From Myxococcus guangdongensis (lineage in GTDB: Bacteria > Myxococcota > Myxococcia > Myxococcales > Myxococcaceae), in assembly GCF_024198255.1 (NCBI RefSeq), contig NZ_JAJVKW010000021.1:1-64000 (forward strand): 64,000 bases of DNA. The letters run 5' to 3'. Made by a program: the position numbers and the translations under genes. Shown piece by piece: positions 44,884-53,228 of the stretch; the stretch's first letter is position 1; each line of letters begins with the position of its first letter. The notes below the pieces were generated by a model, which saw only the letters and a list, made by a program, of their open reading frames with translations, did not search any database and was not told the DNA's origin.

Positions 44884-45612
44884 GTGCTCGAACCCTCGCA
44901 GTCCGACCTCACCGCGATGGAAGTGGCGACGCTGCGCGGCCTCGCGGAGCAGGCGGTGCTCGCCCATCAGGGAGAGACCACGCTCGACGTGGAGACCTTG
45001 AGCGCGCGACTGCGCGAGGTGGCCCACCGAGGTGGGCCGCCCGAGCTGGGCACGGTGCTGTGGGAACTCCTGAGCTCCGGCACCCTGACGACGGTGCGGG
45101 ACCGGAAGGGACGCTCCTGCCGGGCGCTCGCGGTGAAGGCGCTGCTCAAGCTCGATGGCCCCGAGGCACGGCGCCTGACACCCGAGGACCTCACCTTCGG
45201 GCGCACTCCCGCCCTGGCACCGCCGCGATGGGTCCTCGTCGTCTCGGCCGCGCTCACGACGCTGGGGGGCCTGGGCACCGTGGTGGTGAGCCTGGTCGGC
45301 CACACCATGGTGAGCCTCGCCTTCCACGGCCCCCTCATCCCCCCCTTTCCCCAGTTCCTGGCGGCACTCGTCGGGGGCCTGACAGCCTGGCGAGCCCTCA
45401 AGCTGGTCATCGCCCCAGAAGCTCGCCCTGCGGACCTCCGGGCGCTGCTGCTGCTCGCCGCCGCGGGCGCGCTCCTCGTCACCCTGGAGATACCCGCCAG
45501 GATGGAGGGAGGGCCCGACGGCCTGTTTTCCCCGGTGCTCGCCGCGCTCCCAGCGGCCCTGACGGCGGTCTTCTTCCGAGCCTCCGGCATCCCTTTCAGG
45601 GACAACGCGTGA
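44884..45612 (+). CDS. Membrane protein of unknown function
   Basis: A 242-residue protein from the GTG at 44884 (ATG 44917 is an alternative). The first 110 residues are soluble and helical (MEVATLRGLAEQAVLAHQGE, TLSARLREVAHRGG). Three or four membrane helices follow (about 118-140, 146-170, 182-198, 210-232). I do not recognise a family. It is followed 151 bp later by nhaA on the same strand, but no operon link is evident. Confidence 0.65.
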   Translation: MLEPSQSDLTAMEVATLRGLAEQAVLAHQGETTLDVETLSARLREVAHRGGPPELGTVLWELLSSGTLTTVRDRKGRSCRALAVKALLKLDGPEARRLTPEDLTFGRTPALAPPRWVLVVSAALTTLGGLGTVVVSLVGHTMVSLAFHGPLIPPFPQFLAALVGGLTAWRALKLVIAPEARPADLRALLLLAAAGALLVTLEIPARMEGGPDGLFSPVLAALPAALTAVFFRASGIPFRDNA

Positions 45613-45763
45613 GCCCCCCACGCGCCGGTATTCGTCGACCCTCGAGGCCGCCTGTGAGAAGGTGCCCGGGCCTCACACAACCCAAGGGTGCAGCACACCG
45701 CTGCAGGACAGTGGATGGTCGGGCCGCCATCCGAGCCGGTTGAACCGCCGGCGAGGATGCGTC

Positions 45764-47173
45764 ATGTCGACCCCTGTCCCTCCCCCTCCCTCGTCTCCGC
45801 CGGAGGCCTGGGAGCCCCTGCTGCGCCTCGTGCGTCTCGCGAGCCGTCCCCTGGAGCGCTTCCTGCGCATCCAGGCCGCGAGCGGAATCCTCCTGCTGGT
45901 CGCGGCCGCCGTCGCGCTCGCCTGGGCCAACTCCCCATGGGCGGAGAGCTACACCCGCCTCTGGCACACGCCCGTCGGCTTCCGGCTCGGCGCGTTCAGC
46001 TTCGAGCGCTCGCTGGAGTGGGTCGTCAACGACGGGTTGATGGTCATCTTCTTCTTCGTCGTCGGCATGGAGATCCGCCGCGAGGTCCACCACGGCGAGC
46101 TGTCCGAGTGGCGACGGGCCGCGCTGCCCGTCGCGGCCGCGCTCGGCGGGATGGTCGCCCCGGCCCTGCTCTACCTCGCCTTCGCGGGTGCCCCCGAGAC
46201 GAGGAGCGGCTGGGGCGTCCCGATGGCGACCGACATCGCCTTCGCGCTCGGCATCCTGACGCTGCTCGGCAAGCGCGTGCCTCCCGCCTTGCGAGTGCTG
46301 CTGCTGGCCCTGGCCGTCATCGATGACCTGGGCGCCATCGTCGTCATCGCGCTCTTCTACTCCTCGGGTGTCTCGCTCGTCGGGCTGCTGACGGCCGCGC
46401 TCGGCTTCGTCGGCGTGCTCGCGATGCAGCGGCTGGGCGTGCGCGCGAAGTGGGCCTACGTCATCCCCGCGCTCGTCGCGTGGGCGGGCATCTACGCCGC
46501 GGGCATCCACCCGACCATCGCCGGCGTCATCGTGGGCCTGATGACCCCCGTGCGCGCGTGGCTCGGGCCCCAGGGGCTGCTCGTCGACGTGCGACAGGAG
46601 CTCGAGACGCTCGGACAGCAGCCCACGGGCGCGCACTCCCACGAGGACCTCTCGCGAGTCCTCCGCCACGTGGACCTCGCGCGGCGCGAGGCCCTGTCCC
46701 CCGCGGAGAGCCTCATCGAGTCCCTCCACCCGTGGGTGGCCTTCGGCATCATGCCGGTGTTCGCGCTCGCCAACGCGGGCGTCCAGCTCTCGGGCGGGAC
46801 GCTCGGCGCCTCCGCCTGGAGCGTGGCGACGGCGGTGGCCGTGGGGCTCGTCGTCGGCAAGCCCGTGGGCGTGCTGCTCGCCATCGGCGCGACGCTGCGG
46901 CTGCGCATCGGCACGCTGCCAGCGGGGCTCACCGCGCGCCACCTCGTGGTGCTCGGTCTGGTCGCCGGCGTGGGCTTCACCATGGCGCTGTTCATCGCGC
47001 AGCTCGCCTTCACCGACGCGAGCCTGCTCGCCGGCGCGAAGCTGGGAGTCCTGGCCGCGAGCGCCTGCGCGGCGATTCTCACCCTGGTGCTCGGCCGGCT
47101 CCTGCTCCCGACGGTCACTCCGGGCACCGCGGCGAAGAGCGCGGACGAGGCGGAGAGCTCCACCGAGCTGTGA
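45764..47173 (+). CDS. nhaA: Na+/H+ antiporter NhaA
   Basis: A 469-residue inner-membrane antiporter with family hallmarks: GMEIRREVHHGEL, TDIAFALGILTLLG, and AVIDDLGAIVVIALFY with the adjacent aspartates that bind Na+ and protons in E. coli NhaA. About twelve membrane helices can be traced. Length is somewhat longer than the E. coli protein because of a proline-rich N-terminus and a cytoplasmic loop around residues 270-305 (GQQPTGAHSHEDLSRVLRHV), seen in the longer NhaA subgroup. The ATG at 45764 has GAGGA upstream. It exports sodium at alkaline pH. Confidence 0.95.
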   Translation: MSTPVPPPPSSPPEAWEPLLRLVRLASRPLERFLRIQAASGILLLVAAAVALAWANSPWAESYTRLWHTPVGFRLGAFSFERSLEWVVNDGLMVIFFFVVGMEIRREVHHGELSEWRRAALPVAAALGGMVAPALLYLAFAGAPETRSGWGVPMATDIAFALGILTLLGKRVPPALRVLLLALAVIDDLGAIVVIALFYSSGVSLVGLLTAALGFVGVLAMQRLGVRAKWAYVIPALVAWAGIYAAGIHPTIAGVIVGLMTPVRAWLGPQGLLVDVRQELETLGQQPTGAHSHEDLSRVLRHVDLARREALSPAESLIESLHPWVAFGIMPVFALANAGVQLSGGTLGASAWSVATAVAVGLVVGKPVGVLLAIGATLRLRIGTLPAGLTARHLVVLGLVAGVGFTMALFIAQLAFTDASLLAGAKLGVLAASACAAILTLVLGRLLLPTVTPGTAAKSADEAESSTEL

Positions 47174-47176
47174 GGC

Positions 47177-48895
47177 TCAGCCCGGCTGGAGGAAGCGCCC
47201 CTCCACCAGATGGTCGATGACCTCCCGCGCGGAGTGGGGGTCCAACCGCGCCTTGCTGCCCAGGTGGGACACCGCGCTGGACACCGTGGTGGGGCGCTCG
47301 AACGCGGCGAGGGCCGCCAGCAGGATGGCGCCGTCCTCCCCCTGGACCAGCGTGGGGTCGGAGAACTTGCGCGGGTTGACGGTGGGCGCGCAGCTCAAGG
47401 TGATGCCGTCGACGGAGCGCAGGACGGTCACCTCCTCACGCGCGACCTTCACGGGAGCCCGGTGGCTGCCCAGCCAGTCCCCCAGCGAGAAGCGCCGGGG
47501 CGAGGACGCGGTGTTCACCAGGCGCGTGCGCCCGTTGACGTCGAGGTTGCGGCGTCCATCCCGGTGCTTCCACGCCAGCGCATCCACCTGCTCGGAGGTG
47601 CGCTGCACCGCCGCCTCCAGCTTCGCGTCGCGGAAGCGAATCATCGGGACGGACACGTCGCCGGGCGCGCGGCGCTCGAAGAAGTCGAGGAACTCATTGA
47701 ACGTGCGCGCCTCGCTCACCATGTCGAAACGCGTGGGGTGCTCGGTGACGAGCGCGCCGGGCTGTGACTCCAGCCGCTGGTAGCCCACCACGCAGTCCTG
47801 GTCGATGATGCGCCGGACCAGCGCGAGCTCCTCGACGAGCGTGGCCTCGCTGGCGAACGGCAGCCCGCCGATGCCGGAGATTTCGATGCCCAGGTTCTTG
47901 TAGCGACGGCAGCCCTCGATGAGCTCGAGCAGCTCCCGGTCCTTCGCGCACGGCTTGAGCAGCCCGCGGCCCATCTGCTCCAGGCGCTGCTTCTCGGAGA
48001 AGCAGCCGATGTCCACCACCATGTAGACGCGCTCGAAGGTGTTCGACAGCGCCTCGACGAGTTCCAGGCGCGGCACGCCCCACAGGAAGTACGTGCAGCA
48101 GTGTCCCGAAAGGTCCACGCCCGCCCAGGTGCTGCCCAGGAACTCCGCCGAGCTCCCCGCGAAGTCGTAGCGCATCTGCCACGTCTTGCTGGCGATCTCC
48201 TGGTGGTCCTTTCGGACGCTCTCCTCGGAGCGAAGGAAGGGCTTCGCCCGACCGAAGGCGGCCTTCTGGTTGCCGCGCGCACCGCCGCAGTACAGGCAGT
48301 TCTCGCCGCACCCCTTGCCCGGCGCCACCCAGCCGGAGAAGGAGCTCAGGTCGAGCTGGCTCAGGAACATCTCGCCGAAGTGCGAGTAGAAGACGTCCTC
48401 GGTGTTGGTGGCGCCCTGCACGTATTCGAGCGGCAGCCGGCGCGCACGGCCGTCCGGGTCCCGCCTCACGCAGTTGGGTGGCGAGTCCTCCCCCTGGCAC
48501 AGGGCCAACAGCGGCCGCTCACCGTCCCCCAGCACCACGTGGTCGATGCAGTCGAACGCGTGCAGCTCCCGCCACCAGAAGGACGCGGAGTTGCCGCCCA
48601 CGACGACGCGGATGGACGGGTCGATTCTTCGCAGCGTCCGCGCGATGAGCAGCGCGCGGTCCACGTGGTGGAACCACTTGAGGCTGATGCCCACCAGCTT
48701 GGGGCGCACCCGGCGCACCAGGGCCTCGAACGAGCGGATGACCTCGGCCTCCGTCTCGTCGCCATCGTACAGCCGCACGAAGGCCTCGATGCCGCCGCGT
48801 CGAAGGTAGCTCGCCAGGTAGAGGATGCCACACGTGGCCTCCCCCATCCCGGCACCGACGAGGAGCACTGGCGAGAGCACACGACCACCACCCAT
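47177..48895 (-). CDS. Radical SAM protein with N-terminal B12-binding-like domain
   Basis: A 572-residue protein. Residues about 8-130 look like the Rossmann-type B12-binding domain found before many radical SAM domains (LLVGAGMGEATCGILYLASYL, RPKLVGISLKWF, VVVGGNSASF, VLGDGE), but the DxHxxG cobalamin-ligand motif is not seen. The radical SAM cluster motif is C196-x3-C200-x2-C203 (GKGCGENCLYCGG). The C-terminal 100 residues end in a small winged-helix-like part (SAREVIDHLVEGRFL) reminiscent of peptide-binding PqqD-type domains. It stands alone, so substrate and product are unknown. A GTG at residue 6 is an alternative start. It converges with nhaA across 3 bp. Confidence 0.88.
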   Translation of the reverse strand: MGGGRVLSPVLLVGAGMGEATCGILYLASYLRRGGIEAFVRLYDGDETEAEVIRSFEALVRRVRPKLVGISLKWFHHVDRALLIARTLRRIDPSIRVVVGGNSASFWWRELHAFDCIDHVVLGDGERPLLALCQGEDSPPNCVRRDPDGRARRLPLEYVQGATNTEDVFYSHFGEMFLSQLDLSSFSGWVAPGKGCGENCLYCGGARGNQKAAFGRAKPFLRSEESVRKDHQEIASKTWQMRYDFAGSSAEFLGSTWAGVDLSGHCCTYFLWGVPRLELVEALSNTFERVYMVVDIGCFSEKQRLEQMGRGLLKPCAKDRELLELIEGCRRYKNLGIEISGIGGLPFASEATLVEELALVRRIIDQDCVVGYQRLESQPGALVTEHPTRFDMVSEARTFNEFLDFFERRAPGDVSVPMIRFRDAKLEAAVQRTSEQVDALAWKHRDGRRNLDVNGRTRLVNTASSPRRFSLGDWLGSHRAPVKVAREEVTVLRSVDGITLSCAPTVNPRKFSDPTLVQGEDGAILLAALAAFERPTTVSSAVSHLGSKARLDPHSAREVIDHLVEGRFLQPG

Positions 48896-49406
48896 GGGAC
48901 ACGCACCGACCTTTCCGACGAAGGCGGCGCAGCGTAGTCCATCCCGGGGCGATGGACGCGCTTCAGGTTCGAGCGTCTGAGCGAGCCCTCAGCGACTCGA
49001 CACCTGGGGCGGTGGCCCCGCCCTGCGCCAGGTCAGCACCCTTTCGGGAAGAGGCTCCCCTCGATAACACAGACACCCTCCAGGGCGACAATCACAGACA
49101 ATGCGGGTGCCGCCCCCCGCATCACGCGCCCCGACCTGTCGTTCACACGGCCCCACACCCGAGCCCGGGCGCGCGCCCGCCAGGAATCGCCCACCGGCGG
49201 GCACCGGGACACGCGAGTCTCCAGACGCGCTCCAGCGCCGCGCGGAGAATGCACATGCAACCCAGCCTCTCGAGGAGCGTCACTCCAGCGCCGGAGCGGC
49301 CAGGCCTCGCGGGAGCACTCCGCGAGGCGGCCACGTCACGACCCCCACCGGGCGCGGGGCGGTGATACGGGCCGCCCCGGCAAGCCGTCACATCTCCACG
49401 AGCCTC
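48896..49406. other. Spacer without recognised gene
   Basis: About 510 bp between the radical SAM gene start and the end of the deoxyhypusine-synthase-like gene. The frames present are arginine/proline-rich and look like chance frames. It should contain the promoter of the minus-strand radical SAM gene at its left end. I see no repeat or RNA gene. Confidence 0.5.
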
Positions 49407-50429
49407 TCAGCCGCGGTGCTTCGCGATGAGGGCGCCCGCCGCCTTCGGGTTGCCCTGGCACTCGAGCAGGGCGCGCAGCATCAGCGGGACGACGATGGTG
49501 GCGTCCGACTCGATGACGAACATCGGCGTCGTCTCGGTCAGCTTGTCCCACGTAATCTTCTCGTTGGGCGTCGCGCCCGAGTACGAGCCGTAGGACGTCG
49601 TCGAGTCGCTGATCTGGCAGAAGTACGCCCACGGCTTCACGGGCTTCTGCAGGTCGTACTTGATGGACGGGACGACGCAGATGGGGAAGTCACCGGCGAT
49701 GCCGCCGCCAATCTGGAAGAAGCCCACGCCCTGGCCCGCGGACAGCTCCTCGTAGCGGTCGTAGAAGTCCGCCATGTACTCGATGCCGGACTTGACGATG
49801 CTCGCGCTGCACTCGCCCGACTTCACGTAGGACGCGAAGATGTTGCCGAACGTCGAGTCCTCGTAGCCCGGGACGACGATGGGCAGCTTGCGGCGCGCCG
49901 CCTCGAGCAGCCAGCAGGCCTCCGGGTCCCCCTCGTACGCCGAGGGGTCCAGCATCTGGATGACCTCGTAGAAGTACTCGTGCCAGAAGCGGCGCTCGCC
50001 CTTCTGCGTCGCCGTCTTCCACATCGGGACGATGAACTTCTCCACCGCGCGGAACGCCTCGTCCTCGGGGATGCTCGTGTCCGTCACCCGGCGCATCCGC
50101 TGCTCGAGGATCTTGGTGTCGTCCTGCTTGGTGAAATAGCGGTACTCCGGGAAGTCCTTGTACGCGTCGTGCGCGACGAGCCGGAAGAGCGACTCCTCCA
50201 GGTTCGCGCCCGTCACGGACAGGCCGTGAATCAGGCCCGAGCGGATGGCCGGCGCCAGGGTGATGCCCAGCTGCGCGGACGACATCGCGCCCGCGACGCT
50301 CCAGAACATCCGGCCACCCGTGGAGACGTGGTCCCAGTAGGACAAGAGCGAATCGCGCGTCGCCCGCGCGTTGAAGTTCTTGTAGTTCGCGAGGATGAAC
50401 TCGAGGACGGGCAGTTCGGACGTCGACAT
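49407..50429 (-). CDS. Deoxyhypusine synthase family protein (possible homospermidine synthase)
   Basis: A 340-residue protein of the deoxyhypusine synthase (DHS) family: GLIHGLSVTGANLEESLFRL, FWHEYFYEVIQ, VPGYEDSTFGNIFASYV, VGFFQIGGGIAGDFPIC, SDSTTSYGSYSGATPNEKI and a lysine (TWDKL) at the place of the DHS active-site lysine. Bacteria usually lack hypusine, and DHS relatives can act as homospermidine synthases. ATG 50429 is chosen for GGAGG six bases upstream. It lies downstream of the TetR gene on the same strand, close to the ether-lipid operon. Homospermidine-containing lipids have been reported from Myxococcus xanthus, so a lipid link is possible but unproven. Confidence 0.85.
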   Translation of the reverse strand: MSTSELPVLEFILANYKNFNARATRDSLLSYWDHVSTGGRMFWSVAGAMSSAQLGITLAPAIRSGLIHGLSVTGANLEESLFRLVAHDAYKDFPEYRYFTKQDDTKILEQRMRRVTDTSIPEDEAFRAVEKFIVPMWKTATQKGERRFWHEYFYEVIQMLDPSAYEGDPEACWLLEAARRKLPIVVPGYEDSTFGNIFASYVKSGECSASIVKSGIEYMADFYDRYEELSAGQGVGFFQIGGGIAGDFPICVVPSIKYDLQKPVKPWAYFCQISDSTTSYGSYSGATPNEKITWDKLTETTPMFVIESDATIVVPLMLRALLECQGNPKAAGALIAKHRG

Positions 50430-50633
50430 GTAGGCCTCCAGCAACAACGGGGTCGATGCTCGGGAGGCGCCAGCCGAAGAAATGCCACCCGAGGACACCC
50501 TACGGTCGCGACGAGATGCCGCACCGCCATCGGAGCGTCGAGTGGCTGGGCGCTAGCTAGCACAGCGGGAGCAGGCCGGCCAACTTCGTTCGACCCCGCC
50601 ACGCCGCCGGGGCCCGCCCGGCCGCCAGCCCCC

Positions 50634-51161
50634 TCAGATGCGCTCCACCACCCTCAGGGCGAAGCGCACGAAGCGCGCGTCGAGCGGCTCGTTGAGCATC
50701 AGCCGCTGCCACACCAGCCCGGAGAGCACGTTGACCACCAGCTCCCGGTCCGCCGGCCGCCGGTCGACGAGGCAGGCCCGGAGCTCATCCCCCCTCGGCC
50801 GCACCAGCTGCGCGACGAGCCGCTGGTGGAGGTCCTCGTCGAACTGCGCCTCCGCCATCAACGCCCGCAGCACCGGCGCCGCCTCCGAGGCCCCCCGGCA
50901 CAGCTCCACCAGCGTGGAGGACAACGAGGGCCTGCGCGGGCTCCGCCCCCTGGGCGCCTGGCTCACCCATTCGGAGAACGCGTCCAGCACCAGCGCCCCC
51001 TTGCCCGGCCACCAGCGATAGAGGGTCTGCTTGCCCGCACCGGCCCGCTTCGCCACGTCCCCCATGGTGACGGCCGCATAGCCCCGCTCCAGCACCAGCT
51101 CCTGCGCCGCCACCAGGATGGCCCGGCGCACGCCCTCGTCCCTCGGTCGGCCTGCACGCAT
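50634..51161 (-). CDS. TetR-family transcriptional repressor
   Basis: A 175-residue regulator with an N-terminal TetR helix-turn-helix (ILVAAQELVLERGYAAV, then TMGDVAKRAG and GAGKQTLYRWWPGKGAL) and a helical C-terminal ligand-binding part. It is divergent from the AGPS gene. The 171-bp spacer between them contains two perfect palindromes and one imperfect copy of the same site, so it most likely represses the ether-lipid operon and itself. The ligand may be an acyl or alkyl lipid precursor; this is inference. Confidence 0.92.
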   Translation of the reverse strand: MRAGRPRDEGVRRAILVAAQELVLERGYAAVTMGDVAKRAGAGKQTLYRWWPGKGALVLDAFSEWVSQAPRGRSPRRPSLSSTLVELCRGASEAAPVLRALMAEAQFDEDLHQRLVAQLVRPRGDELRACLVDRRPADRELVVNVLSGLVWQRLMLNEPLDARFVRFALRVVERI

Positions 51162-51173
51162 GACACCCCTTTA

Positions 51174-51251
51174 CGAGACTTCCTGTCTCGGAAGAAGCCG
51201 GATTACGAGACCGGAGGTCTCGTTAGGGCACTTACGAGACCGTGCGTTCCG
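51174..51251. promoter_or_regulatory. Tandem TetR-type operators, CGAGAC-N5-GTCTCG
   Basis: CGAGAC-N5-GTCTCG is found perfectly at 51174-51190 and 51206-51222. A degenerate copy, CGAGAC-N5-GTTCCG, lies at 51235-51251. Each is preceded by TTA. The centres are 32 and 29 bp apart, about three helical turns, so dimers would bind on one DNA face. The sites lie between the divergent TetR and AGPS genes. Confidence 0.75.
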
Positions 51252-51292
51252 AAAGTGCGTAGCGCGGTGCGCACCTGCGCAATGCGCGCGCG

Positions 51293-51321
51293 TTGACGCA
51301 GCGAGCAACCCTATGTACCAC
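51293..51321 (+). promoter_or_regulatory. Candidate promoter of the ether-lipid operon
   Basis: TTGACG (51293-51298) is a good -35 box. With a 17-base spacer the -10 position is TACCAC (51316-51321), eleven bases before the ATG at 51333. Transcription would start a few bases before the ATG, giving a very short leader, and no ribosome-binding sequence is seen. The operators lie just upstream of the -35 box. Confidence 0.4.
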
Positions 51322-51332
51322 TGCGCGCGACC

Positions 51333-53228
51333 ATGGCAGACAAATCAGGATTGCTGCACCGTCTGGGTAATGCGGTGCAGAGCGAAACAGGCGAGCGCCT
51401 CGACGGCAAGTCGTCCACCGTGTCGTCTGGAGACACGCGCTTCACGCCCCCCGTTTCCCCCGCGTCTCAGGACGTCGAATCACTCGAGGGCTGGGGCTTC
51501 GAGGACACCCGTTTCGTGGTGCAACCGGATGGCAGCACGCTGCTGACGGGCACCCGCTACAACATCAGCAACGTGGCGCTGCCGGAGCTGATGCCGTGGT
51601 TCGCCGCCAAGCTGGCCTCGCCGCTGGGCTACGACAACCGCAACGAGCCGCACTACCCGCCCCAAATTCCCGAGGCGAAGAAGGACGAAGCGCTCCTGAC
51701 CGCGCTGCGCGGGTTCCTGAAGGAGGACCAGCTCACCGACGACCCGAAGCAGCGGCTGCGCCGGGGCCACGGCCACACGGGCGGAGAAATCTGGGCCATC
51801 CGCTACACCAAGCTGGACCGGGTCCCGGACCTGGTGGTCTTCCCGCGCAGCCACGACGAGGTGGTCCAGCTGGTGGAGGCCGCCACGAAGCACGGCGCGT
51901 GTGTCATCCCCTTCGGCGGCGGCACCAACGTCACCGAGGCGCTGCGCATCCCTCTCTCCGAGCAGCGCCTGGTCATCGCCGTGGACATGCGGCAGATGAA
52001 CCGCGTCCTGTGGATTGACACCGTCAACCGCATGGCCTGCATCGAGGCGGGGGCCACCGGCCGCCACCTGATGAGCGAGCTGGCGAAGTTCGGCTTCACC
52101 ATGGGCCACGAGCCCGACAGCCTCGAGTTCTCCACGCTGGGCGGCTGGATTGCCACCAACGCCAGCGGCATGAAGAAGAACCGCTACGGCAACATCGAGG
52201 ACCTGGTGCTGGACATGCGGGTCGTCACCGCCCAGGGAATCGTGGAGCGCCCGCGCCAGGCGCCCCGTGAGAGCGTGGGCGTCAACCCGCGCCAGTACAT
52301 GTTCGGCAGCGAGGGCAACTTCGGCATCATCACCACCGCGGTGGTGAAGCTCTTCCCCCTGCCCGAGGTGCAGCGCTACGGCTCGGTCATCTTCCCCGAC
52401 CTGGCCGAGGGTCTGGCGTTCCTCTACGAGTTGCAGCAGTCCGGCGCGGTGCCCGCCAGCGTGCGCGTGATGGACAACACCCAGTTCCACTTCGGCCAGG
52501 CGCTCAAGCCCGCAAAGCACGGGCTGGCCGCGAAGCTCAAGAGCGAGCTGGAAAAGGTCGTCGTCACGAAGCTCAAGGGCTTCGACCCGTACAAGCTCGC
52601 GGTGGCGACCATCGTGTTCGAGGGCTCGCGCGAGGAGGTCGACTTCCAGGAGAAGACGCTCTACCGCATCGCCTCCGCGCACGGCGGCATGAAGGGCGGC
52701 GGCGCCAACGGCGAGCGCGGCTACCAGCTCACCTTCGGCATCGCCTACATCCGCGACCTCACCTTCGAGCACTGGGCCATCGCGGAGAGCTTCGAGACGA
52801 GCGTGCCGTGGAGCCGCGCGCTGGAGCTCTACGAGCGCGTGCAGCGCCGGGTGGAGAAGGAGCACGCCCTGCTGAAGCTGCCCGGCAAGGTCTTCTTCAC
52901 CGGCCGCCTCACCCAGGTCTACCAGACGGGCGTGGTCATCTACTTCTACCTGGGCTTCTACGCGAAGGGCGTGGCGGACCCGGTGGGCGCCTACGCGGCG
53001 CTCGAGCACGCGGCGCGCGAGGAGATCCTCGCCGCGGGCGGCTCCCTGTCGCACCACCACGGCGTCGGCAAGATTCGCCGCGACTTCCTGCCGGAGGTCT
53101 ACTCCGAGGGCGCGCTGGCGCTGAACCGCAAGGTGAAGGCGGCCATCGACCCGGAGAACCTCTTCGGCGCGTCGAACAGCGGCATCAACGGCCCGGTGGC
53201 GCTCACCCCGAACGAGGAGCCTCACTGA
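51333..53228 (+). CDS. Alkyl-dihydroxyacetonephosphate synthase-like FAD enzyme
   Basis: A 631-residue flavoprotein of the PCMH/VAO fold closely resembling alkyl-DHAP synthase (AGPS). FAD-binding signatures are CVIPFGGGTNVTEALRIP, EPDSLEFSTLGGWIATNASG and NRYGNIEDLVL with GSEGNFGIIT. The C-terminal half has SLSHHHGVGKIRRDFLPE, the histidine-rich loop known to be catalytic in AGPS. The reaction swaps the acyl chain of acyl-DHAP for a fatty alcohol, forming the ether bond. The next gene encodes both a fatty-alcohol-forming reductase and a DHAP acyltransferase, which supplies exactly the two substrates. The stop overlaps the next ATG (TGATG). Unlike the mammalian enzyme it needs no peroxisomal targeting sequence. 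Confidence 0.93.
   Translation: MADKSGLLHRLGNAVQSETGERLDGKSSTVSSGDTRFTPPVSPASQDVESLEGWGFEDTRFVVQPDGSTLLTGTRYNISNVALPELMPWFAAKLASPLGYDNRNEPHYPPQIPEAKKDEALLTALRGFLKEDQLTDDPKQRLRRGHGHTGGEIWAIRYTKLDRVPDLVVFPRSHDEVVQLVEAATKHGACVIPFGGGTNVTEALRIPLSEQRLVIAVDMRQMNRVLWIDTVNRMACIEAGATGRHLMSELAKFGFTMGHEPDSLEFSTLGGWIATNASGMKKNRYGNIEDLVLDMRVVTAQGIVERPRQAPRESVGVNPRQYMFGSEGNFGIITTAVVKLFPLPEVQRYGSVIFPDLAEGLAFLYELQQSGAVPASVRVMDNTQFHFGQALKPAKHGLAAKLKSELEKVVVTKLKGFDPYKLAVATIVFEGSREEVDFQEKTLYRIASAHGGMKGGGANGERGYQLTFGIAYIRDLTFEHWAIAESFETSVPWSRALELYERVQRRVEKEHALLKLPGKVFFTGRLTQVYQTGVVIYFYLGFYAKGVADPVGAYAALEHAAREEILAAGGSLSHHHGVGKIRRDFLPEVYSEGALALNRKVKAAIDPENLFGASNSGINGPVALTPNEEPH

Noticed and set aside
50550..50565. 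GCTAGCTAGC as an insertion-element scar
   Set aside because: A lone 10-bp repetitive sequence with no inverted-repeat ends, target duplication or transposase nearby.
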